From assembly GCF_013466605.1 (NCBI RefSeq), contig NZ_CP059162.1:1922001-1986000 (forward strand): a stretch of 64,000 bases of DNA, in the 5' to 3' direction. Origin of the DNA: Pseudomonas chlororaphis subsp. aurantiaca (GTDB lineage Bacteria > Pseudomonadota > Gammaproteobacteria > Pseudomonadales > Pseudomonadaceae). Each line of letters begins with the position of its first letter. Position 1 is the stretch's first letter. The notes beneath the pieces are model-generated. The model did no database searches. It was not told where the DNA came from and worked only from the letters and a program-made list of their open reading frames with translations. A program made the position numbers and the translations under genes. Positions 1 to 8,067 of the stretch are shown here, piece by piece.

Positions 1-345
1 CTCGTCGGGCAGGGTCCGGGCGGGTACGTTCATCAACCAGGCACCGACCTGATAGGTGCAGAAGAACACCGGCGGCATGGTGATCGGGTTGGTCAGCCAG
101 ACCAGGCTCACGGCAATCGGCATGTTGCCGCGCACGGAAATGGCCAGCACCGCGGCGAGCAACATTTGCGCGGGGATCGGCATGAAGGCCGCGAACAGGC
201 CGACCGCCATGGCGCGCGCCACGGAGTGCCGGTTGAGGTGCCAGAGGTTGGGGTCATGCAGCAACGTGCCAAGAAAGCGTAAGGACTTGTGTTCCCTGAT
301 GCTGGTCGGATCTGGCATGTAACGTTTGAATAGGCGCCGGGGCAT
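1..345 (-). CDS. DUF2062 domain protein, partial (C-terminus off window)
   Basis: A minus-strand frame starts at ATG 345-343 and runs off the left edge, giving about 115 residues. The N-terminus reads MPRRLFKRYMPDP and is followed by a hydrophobic stretch (AVGLFAAFMPIPAQMLLAAV) and a second one after SVRGNMPIAVSLVWLTNP. This is the pattern of the DUF2062 family of small inner-membrane proteins, whose function is unknown to me. It is divergent from comEC, with 148 bp between the starts. That arrangement is usual in Pseudomonas. The C-terminal part cannot be seen. Confidence 0.85.
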   Translation of the reverse strand, partial: MPRRLFKRYMPDPTSIREHKSLRFLGTLLHDPNLWHLNRHSVARAMAVGLFAAFMPIPAQMLLAAVLAISVRGNMPIAVSLVWLTNPITMPPVFFCTYQVGAWLMNVPARTLPDE

Positions 346-493
346 AAGGCTTCTCGGTCAGTTCAAGCGGCAAGTATGCCCGGATTCTAGAAGGCGCCCA
401 TTCAGACTTTGTGACAAATGATAAAGCTGACGCCCGGTCCGCTGAGCTAAGCCAGAGAGTGGGAACACTCAAAAACTGCTCAAGGACGGGCTT

Positions 494-2725
494 ATGCGCA
501 CAGGGATGCTGGCGTTGGCGGCGGGGCTTTTGAGCCTGCGCTTTTTGCCGGCGCTGCCAGCGATCGGATGGCTGGCCGTGCTGCCGGTAGTGGCCTTGAT
601 GCTGCTGCCGTTTCGCACCTATCCATTGGCTTTTTTCCTGTTGGGCCTGGCGTGGGCTTGCATGAGCGCGCAATGGGCGCTGGACGATCGTTTGCCGGAA
701 CCGCTCGACGGACAGACCCGCTGGCTTGAGGGCCGGGTGGTGGGACTGCCGCAGCAGGCCGAGGGCGTGCTGCGTTTCGAACTGGAAGGCGGGTGGGCAC
801 GGCGCGGACGGATTCCCCAGCGCCTGCGCCTGGCCTGGTATGGCGGGCCGCCGGTGCACAGCGGCGAACGCTGGCGCCTGGCGGTAAAGCTCAAGCGCCC
901 TGCTGGGCTGGTCAATCTGCAGGCTTTCGATCACGAGGCCTGGCTGCTGGCCCAGCGCATCGGCGCCACGGGTACGGTCAAGGATGGGCAACTGCTGGCC
1001 GCCACGCAGGAGAGTTGGCGTGCGCGTATTCGCCAGCGCTTGCTGCAAGTCGATGCCCATGGGCGCGCCGGTGGCCTGGCGGCCCTGGTGCTGGGTGACG
1101 GCTCGGGGCTGAGCCGGGAAGACTGGCGTGTCCTGCAAGACACCGGGACCGTGCACCTGATGGTGATTTCCGGGCAGCACATCAGCTTGCTGGCCGCCGT
1201 GATGTATGCCCTGGTGGCGGGGCTGGCCCGCTACGGCCTGTGGCCCGGACGTTGGCCCTGGCTGCCCTGGGCCTGTGGGCTGGCGTTCGCTTCGGCCCTG
1301 GGGTACGGATTGCTGGCGGGCTTCGATGTGCCGGTGCGTCGTGCCTGCGTGATGGTCGCCCTGGTGCTGATCTGGCGCCTGCGCTTTCGTCACCTGGGGG
1401 CCTGGTGGCCGTTTCTGCTGGCGTTGAATACGGTACTGTTGTTCGAGCCGCTGGCCAGTCTGCAGCCAGGATTCTGGCTGTCCTTTACTGCGGTGGCGGT
1501 ACTGATTCTGATCTTTGGCGGGCGCCTGGGAGGCTGGCGCTGGTGGCAGTCCTGGACCCGTATTCAATGGCTGATCGCCATCGGCCTGTGCCCGGTGCTG
1601 CTGGCGTTGGGGTTGCCCATCAGCCTCAGCGGGCCGCTGGCCAATCTGCTGGCGGAACCCTGGATCAGCCTGCTGGTGTTGCCGCCGGCGTTGCTCGGGA
1701 CCTTGTTGCTGGCGGTGCCTTACCTGGGCGAAGGCTTGCTCTGGCTGGCCGGTGGTTTGCTGGACGTGCTGTTCCGCGGTCTGGCGCTGCTGGCTGCCCA
1801 ATGGCCGGCCTGGATAGCGCCGGCCATACCGTTCTGGGCCTGGAGCATCAGCGCGCTGGGGGCCTTTCTGCTGTTGCTGCCCGCGGGTGTGCCGCTGCGT
1901 CCCTTGGGATGGCCGATGCTGCTGTTGATGGTGTTCCCGCCGAAAAACACCCTGCCATACGGCGAAGCGGAGGTCTGGCAGCTGGATGTCGGGCAGGGGC
2001 TGGCGGTGCTGGTGCGGACTCGCGAGCACGCGATGCTGTATGACGCCGGCCCGCGTTTTGGCGACTCCGACTTGGGCGCCCGGGTAGTGCTGCCATCGTT
2101 GCGCAAGCTGGGCGTCGAGCGCCTCGACCTGATGCTGCTCAGCCACGCGGATGCCGACCATGCCGGTGGCGCCGATGCCGTCCAGCGCGGCTTGCCGGTG
2201 GCCAGGCTGGTCAGCGGCGATCCCGAGGGCTTGCCGGCCTATTTGCCGGCAGAGCCTTGCGCCAGCGACGAGCAATGGCAATGGGACGGGGTACGTTTTG
2301 CCCTGTGGCAATGGGCGGATGCGCAGAACGGCAACCAGAAGTCCTGCGTGATGCAGGTCGAGGCCAAGGGCGAGCGTTTGCTGCTGACGGGGGATATCGA
2401 TGCCCAGGCGGAACGCGCGCTGTTGAATACCCCGCTGGCCGTCGAGACCCACTGGTTGCAGGCGCCACACCACGGCAGCCGTAGCTCGTCGTCCCCAGCC
2501 CTGCTCAAGGTCCTTGCGCCTTCGGCGGTGCTGATTTCCCGGGGCCACGGCAACGGCTTCGGGCACCCGCACCCGCAGGTCGTCGAGCGTTATCGCCAGC
2601 AAGGGACCGCCATTTACGACAGTGCGCAGCACGGAGCGCTGCGGTTGATGCTGGGCTCCTACACCGAACCGACGAGCCTGCGGGCGCAGCGACGCTTTTG
2701 GCGCAAATGGCCACTATCTCCTTAA
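494..2725 (+). CDS. comEC: ComEC/Rec2 family DNA internalization competence protein
   Basis: The 743-residue protein is of usual length for ComEC/Rec2, the inner-membrane channel that passes single-stranded DNA into the cytoplasm in natural transformation. It shows N-terminal hydrophobic segments (residues 1-60), a DUF4131-like soluble part, a long central multi-spanning Competence domain (about 200-480) and a C-terminal metallo-beta-lactamase-like domain. The latter carries the metal-binding motif SHADADHAGG near residue 550 and a later PHHGSRSSSS segment. The ATG at 494 is the first in frame after an in-frame upstream region without coding character. The gene stands alone, upstream of the ExbB/ExbD-lpxK operon. 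Pseudomonas of this group are not classically competent, so its role here is inferred from the family. Confidence 0.93.
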   Translation: MRTGMLALAAGLLSLRFLPALPAIGWLAVLPVVALMLLPFRTYPLAFFLLGLAWACMSAQWALDDRLPEPLDGQTRWLEGRVVGLPQQAEGVLRFELEGGWARRGRIPQRLRLAWYGGPPVHSGERWRLAVKLKRPAGLVNLQAFDHEAWLLAQRIGATGTVKDGQLLAATQESWRARIRQRLLQVDAHGRAGGLAALVLGDGSGLSREDWRVLQDTGTVHLMVISGQHISLLAAVMYALVAGLARYGLWPGRWPWLPWACGLAFASALGYGLLAGFDVPVRRACVMVALVLIWRLRFRHLGAWWPFLLALNTVLLFEPLASLQPGFWLSFTAVAVLILIFGGRLGGWRWWQSWTRIQWLIAIGLCPVLLALGLPISLSGPLANLLAEPWISLLVLPPALLGTLLLAVPYLGEGLLWLAGGLLDVLFRGLALLAAQWPAWIAPAIPFWAWSISALGAFLLLLPAGVPLRPLGWPMLLLMVFPPKNTLPYGEAEVWQLDVGQGLAVLVRTREHAMLYDAGPRFGDSDLGARVVLPSLRKLGVERLDLMLLSHADADHAGGADAVQRGLPVARLVSGDPEGLPAYLPAEPCASDEQWQWDGVRFALWQWADAQNGNQKSCVMQVEAKGERLLLTGDIDAQAERALLNTPLAVETHWLQAPHHGSRSSSSPALLKVLAPSAVLISRGHGNGFGHPHPQVVERYRQQGTAIYDSAQHGALRLMLGSYTEPTSLRAQRRFWRKWPLSP

Positions 2726-2827
2726 ATAACCGGGAGATATTAAAGCCTGAAGGCATGCGACATCAGGTTCTTCGGTGCATTCGGCCCCTATGTTAGAGTG
2801 GCGCACTTTTTCGAGGGGACTGTCACT

Positions 2828-3463
2828 GTGTGGGAATTGGTCAAATCCGGCGGCTGGATGATGTTGCCGATCATTCTGAGTTCCATTGTCGCGGTCGGCA
2901 TCATTGCCGAGCGTCTGTGGACCCTGCGGGCCAGCCGCGTTACCCCGCCACATCTGCTGGGCCAGGTGTGGCGCTGGATCAAGGACAAACAGCTGAACAA
3001 GGACAAGCTCAAGGAGCTGCGTGCCCATTCGCCCCTGGGCGAGATCCTGGCCGCCGGCCTGGCCAACTCCAAGCATGGCCGCGAGGTCATGAAGGAGTGC
3101 ATCGAGGAAGCCGCTGCCCGGGTCATCCATGAACTGGAGCGCTACCTCAATGCCCTCGGCACCATCGCCGCCATGGCGCCGCTGCTGGGCTTGCTGGGCA
3201 CGGTGCTGGGCATGATCGATATTTTCAGCTCGTTCATGGGCTCGGGCATGACCGGCAACGCCGCGGTGCTGGCCGGTGGTATCTCCAAGGCGCTGATTAC
3301 CACCGCGTCCGGCCTGATGGTCGGTATCCCGGCGGTGTTCTTCCACCGTTTCCTGCAACGCCGGGTCGATGAACTGGTCGTTGGCATGGAGCAGGAAGCC
3401 ATCAAGCTGGTCGAAGTGGTGCAGGGCGACCGCGACGTCGATCTGGCCGAGGGCAAAGCGTGA
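2828..3463 (+). CDS. MotA/TolQ/ExbB proton channel family protein
   Basis: This 211-residue ExbB/TolQ-type protein is an inner-membrane subunit that couples proton flow to energisation of an outer-membrane process. The start is GTG 2828 (VWELVKSGGWMMLPII), preceded by GAGGGGA at a good distance. A longer frame from GTG 2798 lacks such a site. Three membrane segments are visible: residues about 12-32, a pair around 110-135 (IAAMAPLLGLLGTVLGMI), and 155-175. The conserved AxxLGLLGTVxGMI signature is present. The stop overlaps the next gene's start by 4 nt, so the two subunits are translationally coupled. The operon continues into lpxK, which is the usual Pseudomonas order. Which TonB-like partner it serves cannot be read from the sequence. 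Confidence 0.92.
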   Translation: MWELVKSGGWMMLPIILSSIVAVGIIAERLWTLRASRVTPPHLLGQVWRWIKDKQLNKDKLKELRAHSPLGEILAAGLANSKHGREVMKECIEEAAARVIHELERYLNALGTIAAMAPLLGLLGTVLGMIDIFSSFMGSGMTGNAAVLAGGISKALITTASGLMVGIPAVFFHRFLQRRVDELVVGMEQEAIKLVEVVQGDRDVDLAEGKA

Positions 3464-3888
3464 AATTCCGCCGCAAGCCACGGGAAACCATCGATATCAA
3501 CCTCGCGTCGTTGATCGACGTGGTGTTTATCCTGCTGCTGTTTTTCGTCGTGACCACCACCTTTACCCGGGAAACCCAGTTGCGCGTCGAGTTGCCGGAG
3601 GCCGTCAGCGGCTCGCCGGCCGAAGACCAGCAGACCAAACAGCTGGATATCGCCATCAGCGCCGACGGGGTGTTTTCGGTGAACAACCAGGTGCTGCCCA
3701 AGAGCGACCTGGCCAGCCTGATCGACGCCTTGCAGAAGGAGTCGGCGGGTGACACCAACCTGCCGCTGTCCATCAGCGCCGACGGCAAGACCCAGCACCA
3801 GGCCGTCATTACCGCGATGGACGCCGCCGGCAAGCTCGGTTTCAGCCATCTGCGCATGACCACCGTCGAGGCGGCGCCAGCACCCTGA
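3460..3888 (+). CDS. ExbD/TolR family biopolymer transport protein
   Basis: This 142-residue ExbD/TolR-type protein has a short cytoplasmic N-terminus ([20 protein letters not shown]), one membrane span ([15 protein letters not shown]) and a periplasmic domain. The span is preceded by the conserved Asp of the [12 protein letters not shown] motif, the proton-responsive residue of the family. It starts at GTG 3460, overlapping the ExbB-type stop by 4 nt, and its own stop overlaps the lpxK ATG by 1 nt. It acts with the preceding channel subunit. The close coupling with lipid A biosynthesis (lpxK) is conserved in Pseudomonas, but its functional reason is not shown here. Confidence 0.92.
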   Translation: MKFRRKPRETIDINLASLIDVVFILLLFFVVTTTFTRETQLRVELPEAVSGSPAEDQQTKQLDIAISADGVFSVNNQVLPKSDLASLIDALQKESAGDTNLPLSISADGKTQHQAVITAMDAAGKLGFSHLRMTTVEAAPAP

Positions 3889-4898
3889 TGGCCATGTCCG
3901 ATCGTTTGCTCGCTGCCTGGTACAACGGCCACCCCGCGCTGAAACTGCTGCAGCCCCTGGAGTGGCTCTATCGCCGGGTGGTGGTGCGCAAGCGCGAACG
4001 CTTCCTGGCCGGCGAGGGCAATGTTTATCAGCCGCCGGTGCCGCTGGTGGTGGTGGGCAACATCACCGTGGGCGGTACCGGCAAGACACCGCTGATCCTG
4101 TGGCTGATCGAGCATTGTCAGCGCAGCGGGCTGCGGGTCGGCGTGGTCAGCCGTGGTTATGGCGCCAAGCCACCGCAGTTGCCATGGCGGGTCGCCGCCG
4201 AGCAGAGCGCCGATGTCGCCGGCGACGAACCCTTGCTGATCGTCCAGCGCACCGGCGTGCCGCTGATGATCGACCCGGACCGCAGCCGCGCCGTGCGGGC
4301 CTTGCTGGCCGCCGAGCCGCTGGACCTGATTCTCTCCGACGACGGCATGCAGCATTACCGCATGGCCCGCGACCTCGAACTGGTGTTGATCGATGCCGCG
4401 CGCGGCCTGGGCAACCGGCGCTGCCTGCCGGCCGGGCCGCTGCGCGAGCCGGTCGAGCGCCTGCAAAGCGTCGACGCGGTGCTCTACAACGGCGCCAGCG
4501 ACGATCGCGAGGATGGGTTTGCCTTTCGCCTGGCGCCCACCGCCCTGGTCAATCTGCAAAGCGGCGAACGCCGCGGGCTTGAGCACTTCGCGCCAGGGCA
4601 GGCGGTACATGCGGTGGCCGGTATCGGCAATCCGCAACGTTTCTTCACTACCCTTGAAACGCTACACTGGCAGCCTGTCCCGCATGCTTTTGCCGACCAC
4701 GCCGAATACAGCGCGCAGGCGCTGAGTTTCACCCCGTCGCTGCCGCTGGTCATGACCGAAAAGGATGCGGTGAAGTGCCGCGCCTTCGCGGCTTCCGACT
4801 GGTGGTACCTGGCGGTGGATGCTGTGCCATCCCCGGCCTTCGTGGCCTGGTTCGATACACAGCTGATGCGCCTGTTGCCCGCTCGTCTTTTGCCTTAA
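3888..4898 (+). CDS. lpxK: Tetraacyldisaccharide 4'-kinase
   Basis: LpxK phosphorylates the 4' position of tetraacyldisaccharide 1-phosphate to form lipid IVA, the sixth step of the lipid A pathway, at the inner membrane. The 336-residue length fits the family. An N-terminal hydrophobic/amphipathic segment ([26 protein letters not shown]) precedes the Walker A motif [14 protein letters not shown] at about residues 56-69. The [13 protein letters not shown] segment near residue 147 is the conserved LpxK DDGxQH box. ATG 3888 overlaps the upstream stop. A second ATG two codons later (MSDRLLAAW) is an equally possible start. The gene sits in an operon with the ExbBD pair upstream, and Trm112-like and kdsB downstream. 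Confidence 0.96.
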   Translation: MAMSDRLLAAWYNGHPALKLLQPLEWLYRRVVVRKRERFLAGEGNVYQPPVPLVVVGNITVGGTGKTPLILWLIEHCQRSGLRVGVVSRGYGAKPPQLPWRVAAEQSADVAGDEPLLIVQRTGVPLMIDPDRSRAVRALLAAEPLDLILSDDGMQHYRMARDLELVLIDAARGLGNRRCLPAGPLREPVERLQSVDAVLYNGASDDREDGFAFRLAPTALVNLQSGERRGLEHFAPGQAVHAVAGIGNPQRFFTTLETLHWQPVPHAFADHAEYSAQALSFTPSLPLVMTEKDAVKCRAFAASDWWYLAVDAVPSPAFVAWFDTQLMRLLPARLLP

Positions 4899-4921
4899 AC
4901 GCTTCTATCCAGGGAATTCTC

Positions 4922-5107
4922 ATGGACACCAAATTGCTCGATATCCTCGCTTGCCCGATCTGCAAGGGACCGCTGAAGCTCAGTGCTGACAAGACCGAGC
5001 TGATCAGCAAGGGCGCCGGCCTGGCCTATCCGATTCGCGATGGCATCCCGGTCATGCTGGAAAGCGAAGCCCGCACCCTCAGCACCGACGAGCGCCTGGA
5101 TAAATGA
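4922..5107 (+). CDS. Trm112 family small zinc-ribbon-like protein
   Basis: A 61-residue protein begins [18 protein letters not shown] and continues with [28 protein letters not shown] in overlapping pieces. It belongs to the Trm112/YcaR family. It has a CPxCKG knuckle at about residues 11-15 but no second Cys pair, as in other proteobacterial members. Eukaryotic and archaeal Trm112 activates methyltransferases, while the bacterial role is unclear. Its ATG follows an AGGGAATTC ribosome site. Its stop overlaps the kdsB ATG by 4 nt, and the pairing with lpxK and kdsB is strongly conserved. Confidence 0.92.
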   Translation: MDTKLLDILACPICKGPLKLSADKTELISKGAGLAYPIRDGIPVMLESEARTLSTDERLDK

Positions 5108-5868
5108 CCACAGCCTTTACCGTTGTCATTCCAGCCCGATTCGCCTCCACCCGCCTGCCGGGTAAACCGCTGCAGTTGATCGCCGGCAAGCCGATGATCC
5201 AGCACGTCTGGGAACAGGCCTGCAAGAGCGCCGCCCAGCGCGTGGTGGTGGCGACCGACGATGTGCGTATCGTCGAGGCCTGCCAGGGTTTCGGTGCCGA
5301 AGCGCTGCTGACCCGCGAAGACCACAATTCCGGGACCGATCGCCTGGCGGAAGTCGCCAGCCAGCTGGGCCTGGCGGCAGACGCCATCGTGGTCAATGTC
5401 CAGGGCGACGAGCCGTTGATCCCGCCGGCAGTGATCGATCAGGTGGCCGCCAACCTGGCCGCCCACACCGAAGCAAGCATGGCCACCCTGGCCGAGCCGA
5501 TCGAAGACGTCGAGACCCTGTTCAACCCGAACGTGGTCAAGGTGGTCAGTGACATCAACGGCCTGGCCCTGACCTTCAGCCGCGCCACGTTGCCCTGGGC
5601 GCGCGACGCCTTTGCGAAAAACCGCGACCTGCTGCCGGAAGGCGTGCCTTATCGCCGCCATATCGGCATCTATGCCTACCGCGCCGGCTTCCTGCATGAC
5701 TTCGTCAGCTGGGGCCCGTGCTGGCTGGAAAACACCGAGTCGCTGGAGCAGTTGCGGGCCTTGTGGCACGGCGTGCGCATCCATGTCGCCGATGCCCTGC
5801 AAGCACCGCCCGGTGGCGTCGATACCGCCGAAGACCTTGAGCGCGTTCGTCGCCTGCTGGAGGCCTGA
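5104..5868 (+). CDS. kdsB: 3-deoxy-manno-octulosonate cytidylyltransferase
   Basis: KdsB activates Kdo as CMP-Kdo for attachment to lipid A. The protein is 254 residues, the usual size. The N-terminal nucleotide-binding signature [15 protein letters not shown] is at residues about 8-22, and QGDEPLIPP is at about 101-109. [25 protein letters not shown] and [10 protein letters not shown] toward the C-terminus are all typical of the family. The ATG overlaps the Trm112-like stop, and the stop overlaps the next ATG by 1 nt, so it lies within the same compact operon as lpxK. Confidence 0.97.
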   Translation: MTTAFTVVIPARFASTRLPGKPLQLIAGKPMIQHVWEQACKSAAQRVVVATDDVRIVEACQGFGAEALLTREDHNSGTDRLAEVASQLGLAADAIVVNVQGDEPLIPPAVIDQVAANLAAHTEASMATLAEPIEDVETLFNPNVVKVVSDINGLALTFSRATLPWARDAFAKNRDLLPEGVPYRRHIGIYAYRAGFLHDFVSWGPCWLENTESLEQLRALWHGVRIHVADALQAPPGGVDTAEDLERVRRLLEA

Positions 5869-6332
5869 TGCGGGTTCTGTTTGTCTGCCTGGGCAATATC
5901 TGCCGTTCGCCGACGGCGGAAGGCGTATTGCGCCACAAGTTGCGCGAAGCGGGGCTGGCCGATCGGGTCGAAGTCGCGTCCGCCGGGACCGGCGAATGGC
6001 ACATCGGCAAGGCGCCGGACAAGCGCAGCCAGCGCGCAGCGCTGTTGCGCGGTTACGATCTGTCGGCCCAGCGCGCCCAGCAGGTCAGCAGTGCGGACTT
6101 TGCCCGCTACGACCTGATCCTGGCCATGGACGAGAGCAACCTGCGCAATCTCAAGGCGCTGCAGCCGGCCCAGGGCAAGGCCGAGCTGGACCTGTTCCTG
6201 CGCCGCTACGAAGCGGCGGTGGACGAGGTGCCGGATCCTTACTACGACGGTGAGCAAGGTTTCGAGCAGGTGCTGGACTTGATCGAGTACGCCAGCGACA
6301 GGCTGGTCATCGAGCTGAAGGGGCGCCTATGA
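5868..6332 (+). CDS. Low molecular weight protein-tyrosine-phosphatase
   Basis: The 154-residue protein has the LMW-PTP active-site loop CLGNICRSP (CX5R) at residues 7-15 and the general-acid motif DPYYDG near residue 125. Such enzymes hydrolyse phosphotyrosine, and in bacteria they often counteract a BY-kinase in polysaccharide export, but no such kinase or export locus is nearby here. The gene is coupled to kdsB (1-nt overlap) and murB (4-nt overlap), the order seen in P. aeruginosa PA2979-PA2977. A cellular substrate cannot be named from this context. Confidence 0.94.
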   Translation: MRVLFVCLGNICRSPTAEGVLRHKLREAGLADRVEVASAGTGEWHIGKAPDKRSQRAALLRGYDLSAQRAQQVSSADFARYDLILAMDESNLRNLKALQPAQGKAELDLFLRRYEAAVDEVPDPYYDGEQGFEQVLDLIEYASDRLVIELKGRL

Positions 6333-7348
6333 GCTTGCATCTGCAGTCCCAGGTTTCCCTCAAGCCCTTCAATACTTTCGGTGTCGATGTGCGCGCGCAG
6401 CTGTTCGCCGAGGCCCACAGCGATGCCGACGTGCGTGAGGCGCTGGCCTATTCGGCGCAGCACCGACTGCCGCTCCTGGTGATTGGCGGCGGCAGCAATC
6501 TGCTGTTGACCGCTGATATTCCGGCGCTGGTCTTGCGCATGAGTACCCGGGGCATTCGCCTGCTGAGCGACGATGGCCAGCAAGTGGTGGTCGAGGCCGA
6601 GGCCGGCGAGACCTGGCATCCGTTCGTGCAATGGACCCTTGAGCAGGGCTTGTCCGGCCTGGAAAACCTCAGCCTGATTCCGGGGACCGTGGGCGCCGCA
6701 CCGATGCAGAACATCGGCGCCTACGGGGTCGAGATCAAGGATGTGTTCGCTGGCCTGACCGCGCTGGATCGGCAGAGCGGCGAGCTGCGTGATTTCAGCC
6801 TGGAAGAATGCCAGTTCGCCTACCGCGACAGCCTGTTCAAGCAGCAGGCCGGCCGCTGGCTGATTCTGCGGGTGCGGTTTGCCCTGGCCCGCAGCGAGCA
6901 TTTGCACCTGGAGTACGGCCCGGTGCGCCAGCGTTTGAGCGAGCAGGGCATCGAGCAGCCGACGGCCAGCGATGTCAGTCGCGCCATTTGCAGCATCCGC
7001 AGCGAAAAACTGCCAGACCCGGCCGTGCTGGGCAATGCCGGCAGTTTCTTCAAGAACCCGGTGGTGTCCGCGGCGCAGGCGGCCGAGATCAGGCAGCGGC
7101 ATGCAGGGTTGGTGGGTTATCCACAGGTGGACGGGCAGGTGAAACTGGCGGCTGGCTGGTTGATCGAACAGGCGGGCTGGAAGGGTTTTCGCGATGGCGA
7201 TGCCGGGGTGCATCGCTTGCAGTCGCTGGTGCTGGTCAACTACGGCAGTGCCACGGGCTTGCAGCTGTTGAGCCTGGCGCGAAGGATCCAGCAGGATATC
7301 GCCGAGCGCTTCCATGTTCAGCTGGAGATGGAGCCCAATCTCTATTGA
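6329..7348 (+). CDS. murB: UDP-N-acetylmuramate dehydrogenase (UDP-N-acetylenolpyruvoylglucosamine reductase)
   Basis: MurB is the FAD/NADPH enzyme that reduces UDP-GlcNAc-enolpyruvate to UDP-MurNAc. The 339-residue length corresponds to the long type I form of Escherichia coli. The FAD-binding part contains VIGGGSNLLL (about residues 50-59) and LIPGTVGAAPMQNIGAYG (about 113-130). The C-terminal domain contains GNAGSFFKNPVV, with the catalytic serine, and the terminal ELEMEPNLY with the conserved glutamate. It is the last gene of the lpxK-kdsB operon and is followed directly by a strong terminator at 7380-7418. Confidence 0.97.
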   Translation: MSLHLQSQVSLKPFNTFGVDVRAQLFAEAHSDADVREALAYSAQHRLPLLVIGGGSNLLLTADIPALVLRMSTRGIRLLSDDGQQVVVEAEAGETWHPFVQWTLEQGLSGLENLSLIPGTVGAAPMQNIGAYGVEIKDVFAGLTALDRQSGELRDFSLEECQFAYRDSLFKQQAGRWLILRVRFALARSEHLHLEYGPVRQRLSEQGIEQPTASDVSRAICSIRSEKLPDPAVLGNAGSFFKNPVVSAAQAAEIRQRHAGLVGYPQVDGQVKLAAGWLIEQAGWKGFRDGDAGVHRLQSLVLVNYGSATGLQLLSLARRIQQDIAERFHVQLEMEPNLY

Positions 7349-7379
7349 GCCCGTTGAGCTAAGCTCAGAACGCACCAGC

Positions 7380-7418
7380 AAAGCCTTGCACGGGTTCATA
7401 CCCTGCAAGGCTTTTTTG
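7380..7418 (+). terminator. Rho-independent terminator of the lpxK-murB operon
   Basis: An inverted repeat GCCTTGCA/TGCAAGGC with an additional GGG/CCC pair (one bulged C) and a loop of about six bases is followed by CTTTTTTG. It lies 32 nt after the murB stop. Confidence 0.85.
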
Positions 7419-7596
7419 TTAATTGCGGCTTAACTTAGCCTGCTAACAATGCAACTATTTGTACCTCCAAAGGCCCGGTGAAGACGTTCCGTCTTCATAA
7501 GAGAGCCTATTAGCCTGAGTCGATCTGCTCCTGCAAGTCGTTGTACTCAACGGCAGATTGCTCGACCCCATAAACGGAAAATATGCGGGCGTGCCC

Positions 7597-8067
7597 ATGA
7601 TTACTCTGAAACTCAACGGTCAAGATCACCAACTGGATGTCACCGAGGACATGCCGCTGCTCTGGGCTATCCGCGACGTGGCGGGCTACAACGGCACCAA
7701 GTTCGGTTGCGGCATGGGCCTGTGCGGCGCGTGCACCATCCATATCGACGGCTCCCCGGCGCGCAGTTGCATCACGCCGATCGGCTCGGTGGTCGGGCAG
7801 AACGTCAGCACCATCGATAACCTACACAGCGACCCGGTCGGTAAAGTCGTGCAGCAGGCCTGGCTGGACAGCGCAGTGGCCCAGTGTGGCTACTGCCAGG
7901 GCGGGCAGATCATGTCGGCCACCGCCTTGCTCAAGGTCAACCCCAACCCCAGCGACGAACAGATCGAAGCCGCCATGGTCGGCAACATCTGCCGTTGCGG
8001 CACTTACAACCGGATCAAGACCGCCATCCGCCAGGCGTCCACCCACCTGAAGGAGGCCCAGGCATGA
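7597..8067 (+). CDS. IorA-like (2Fe-2S)-binding small subunit of a molybdenum hydroxylase
   Basis: This 156-residue subunit has two [2Fe-2S] domains. The plant-type N-terminal cluster has FGCGMGLCGACTIHIDG and SC further on. The alpha-helical C-terminal cluster has QCGYCQGGQI and NICRCGTYNRI. It is the electron-transfer subunit of two-component xanthine-dehydrogenase-like enzymes that lack a separate FAD subunit, as in isoquinoline 1-oxidoreductase (IorAB). ATG 7597 (MITLKLNGQ) matches the family N-terminus; in-frame GTG 7591 is possible. No clear ribosome site precedes it. It is followed at once by the molybdopterin subunit, XdhC and a MobA-like gene. The substrate is not predictable; isoquinoline is only a family label. 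Confidence 0.9.
   Translation: MITLKLNGQDHQLDVTEDMPLLWAIRDVAGYNGTKFGCGMGLCGACTIHIDGSPARSCITPIGSVVGQNVSTIDNLHSDPVGKVVQQAWLDSAVAQCGYCQGGQIMSATALLKVNPNPSDEQIEAAMVGNICRCGTYNRIKTAIRQASTHLKEAQA

Noticed and set aside
254-2632. A 792-codon minus-strand frame opposite comEC, rich in Gln, Arg and Pro.
   Set aside because: It is the shadow of comEC in a high-GC genome, with no domain and an implausible composition.
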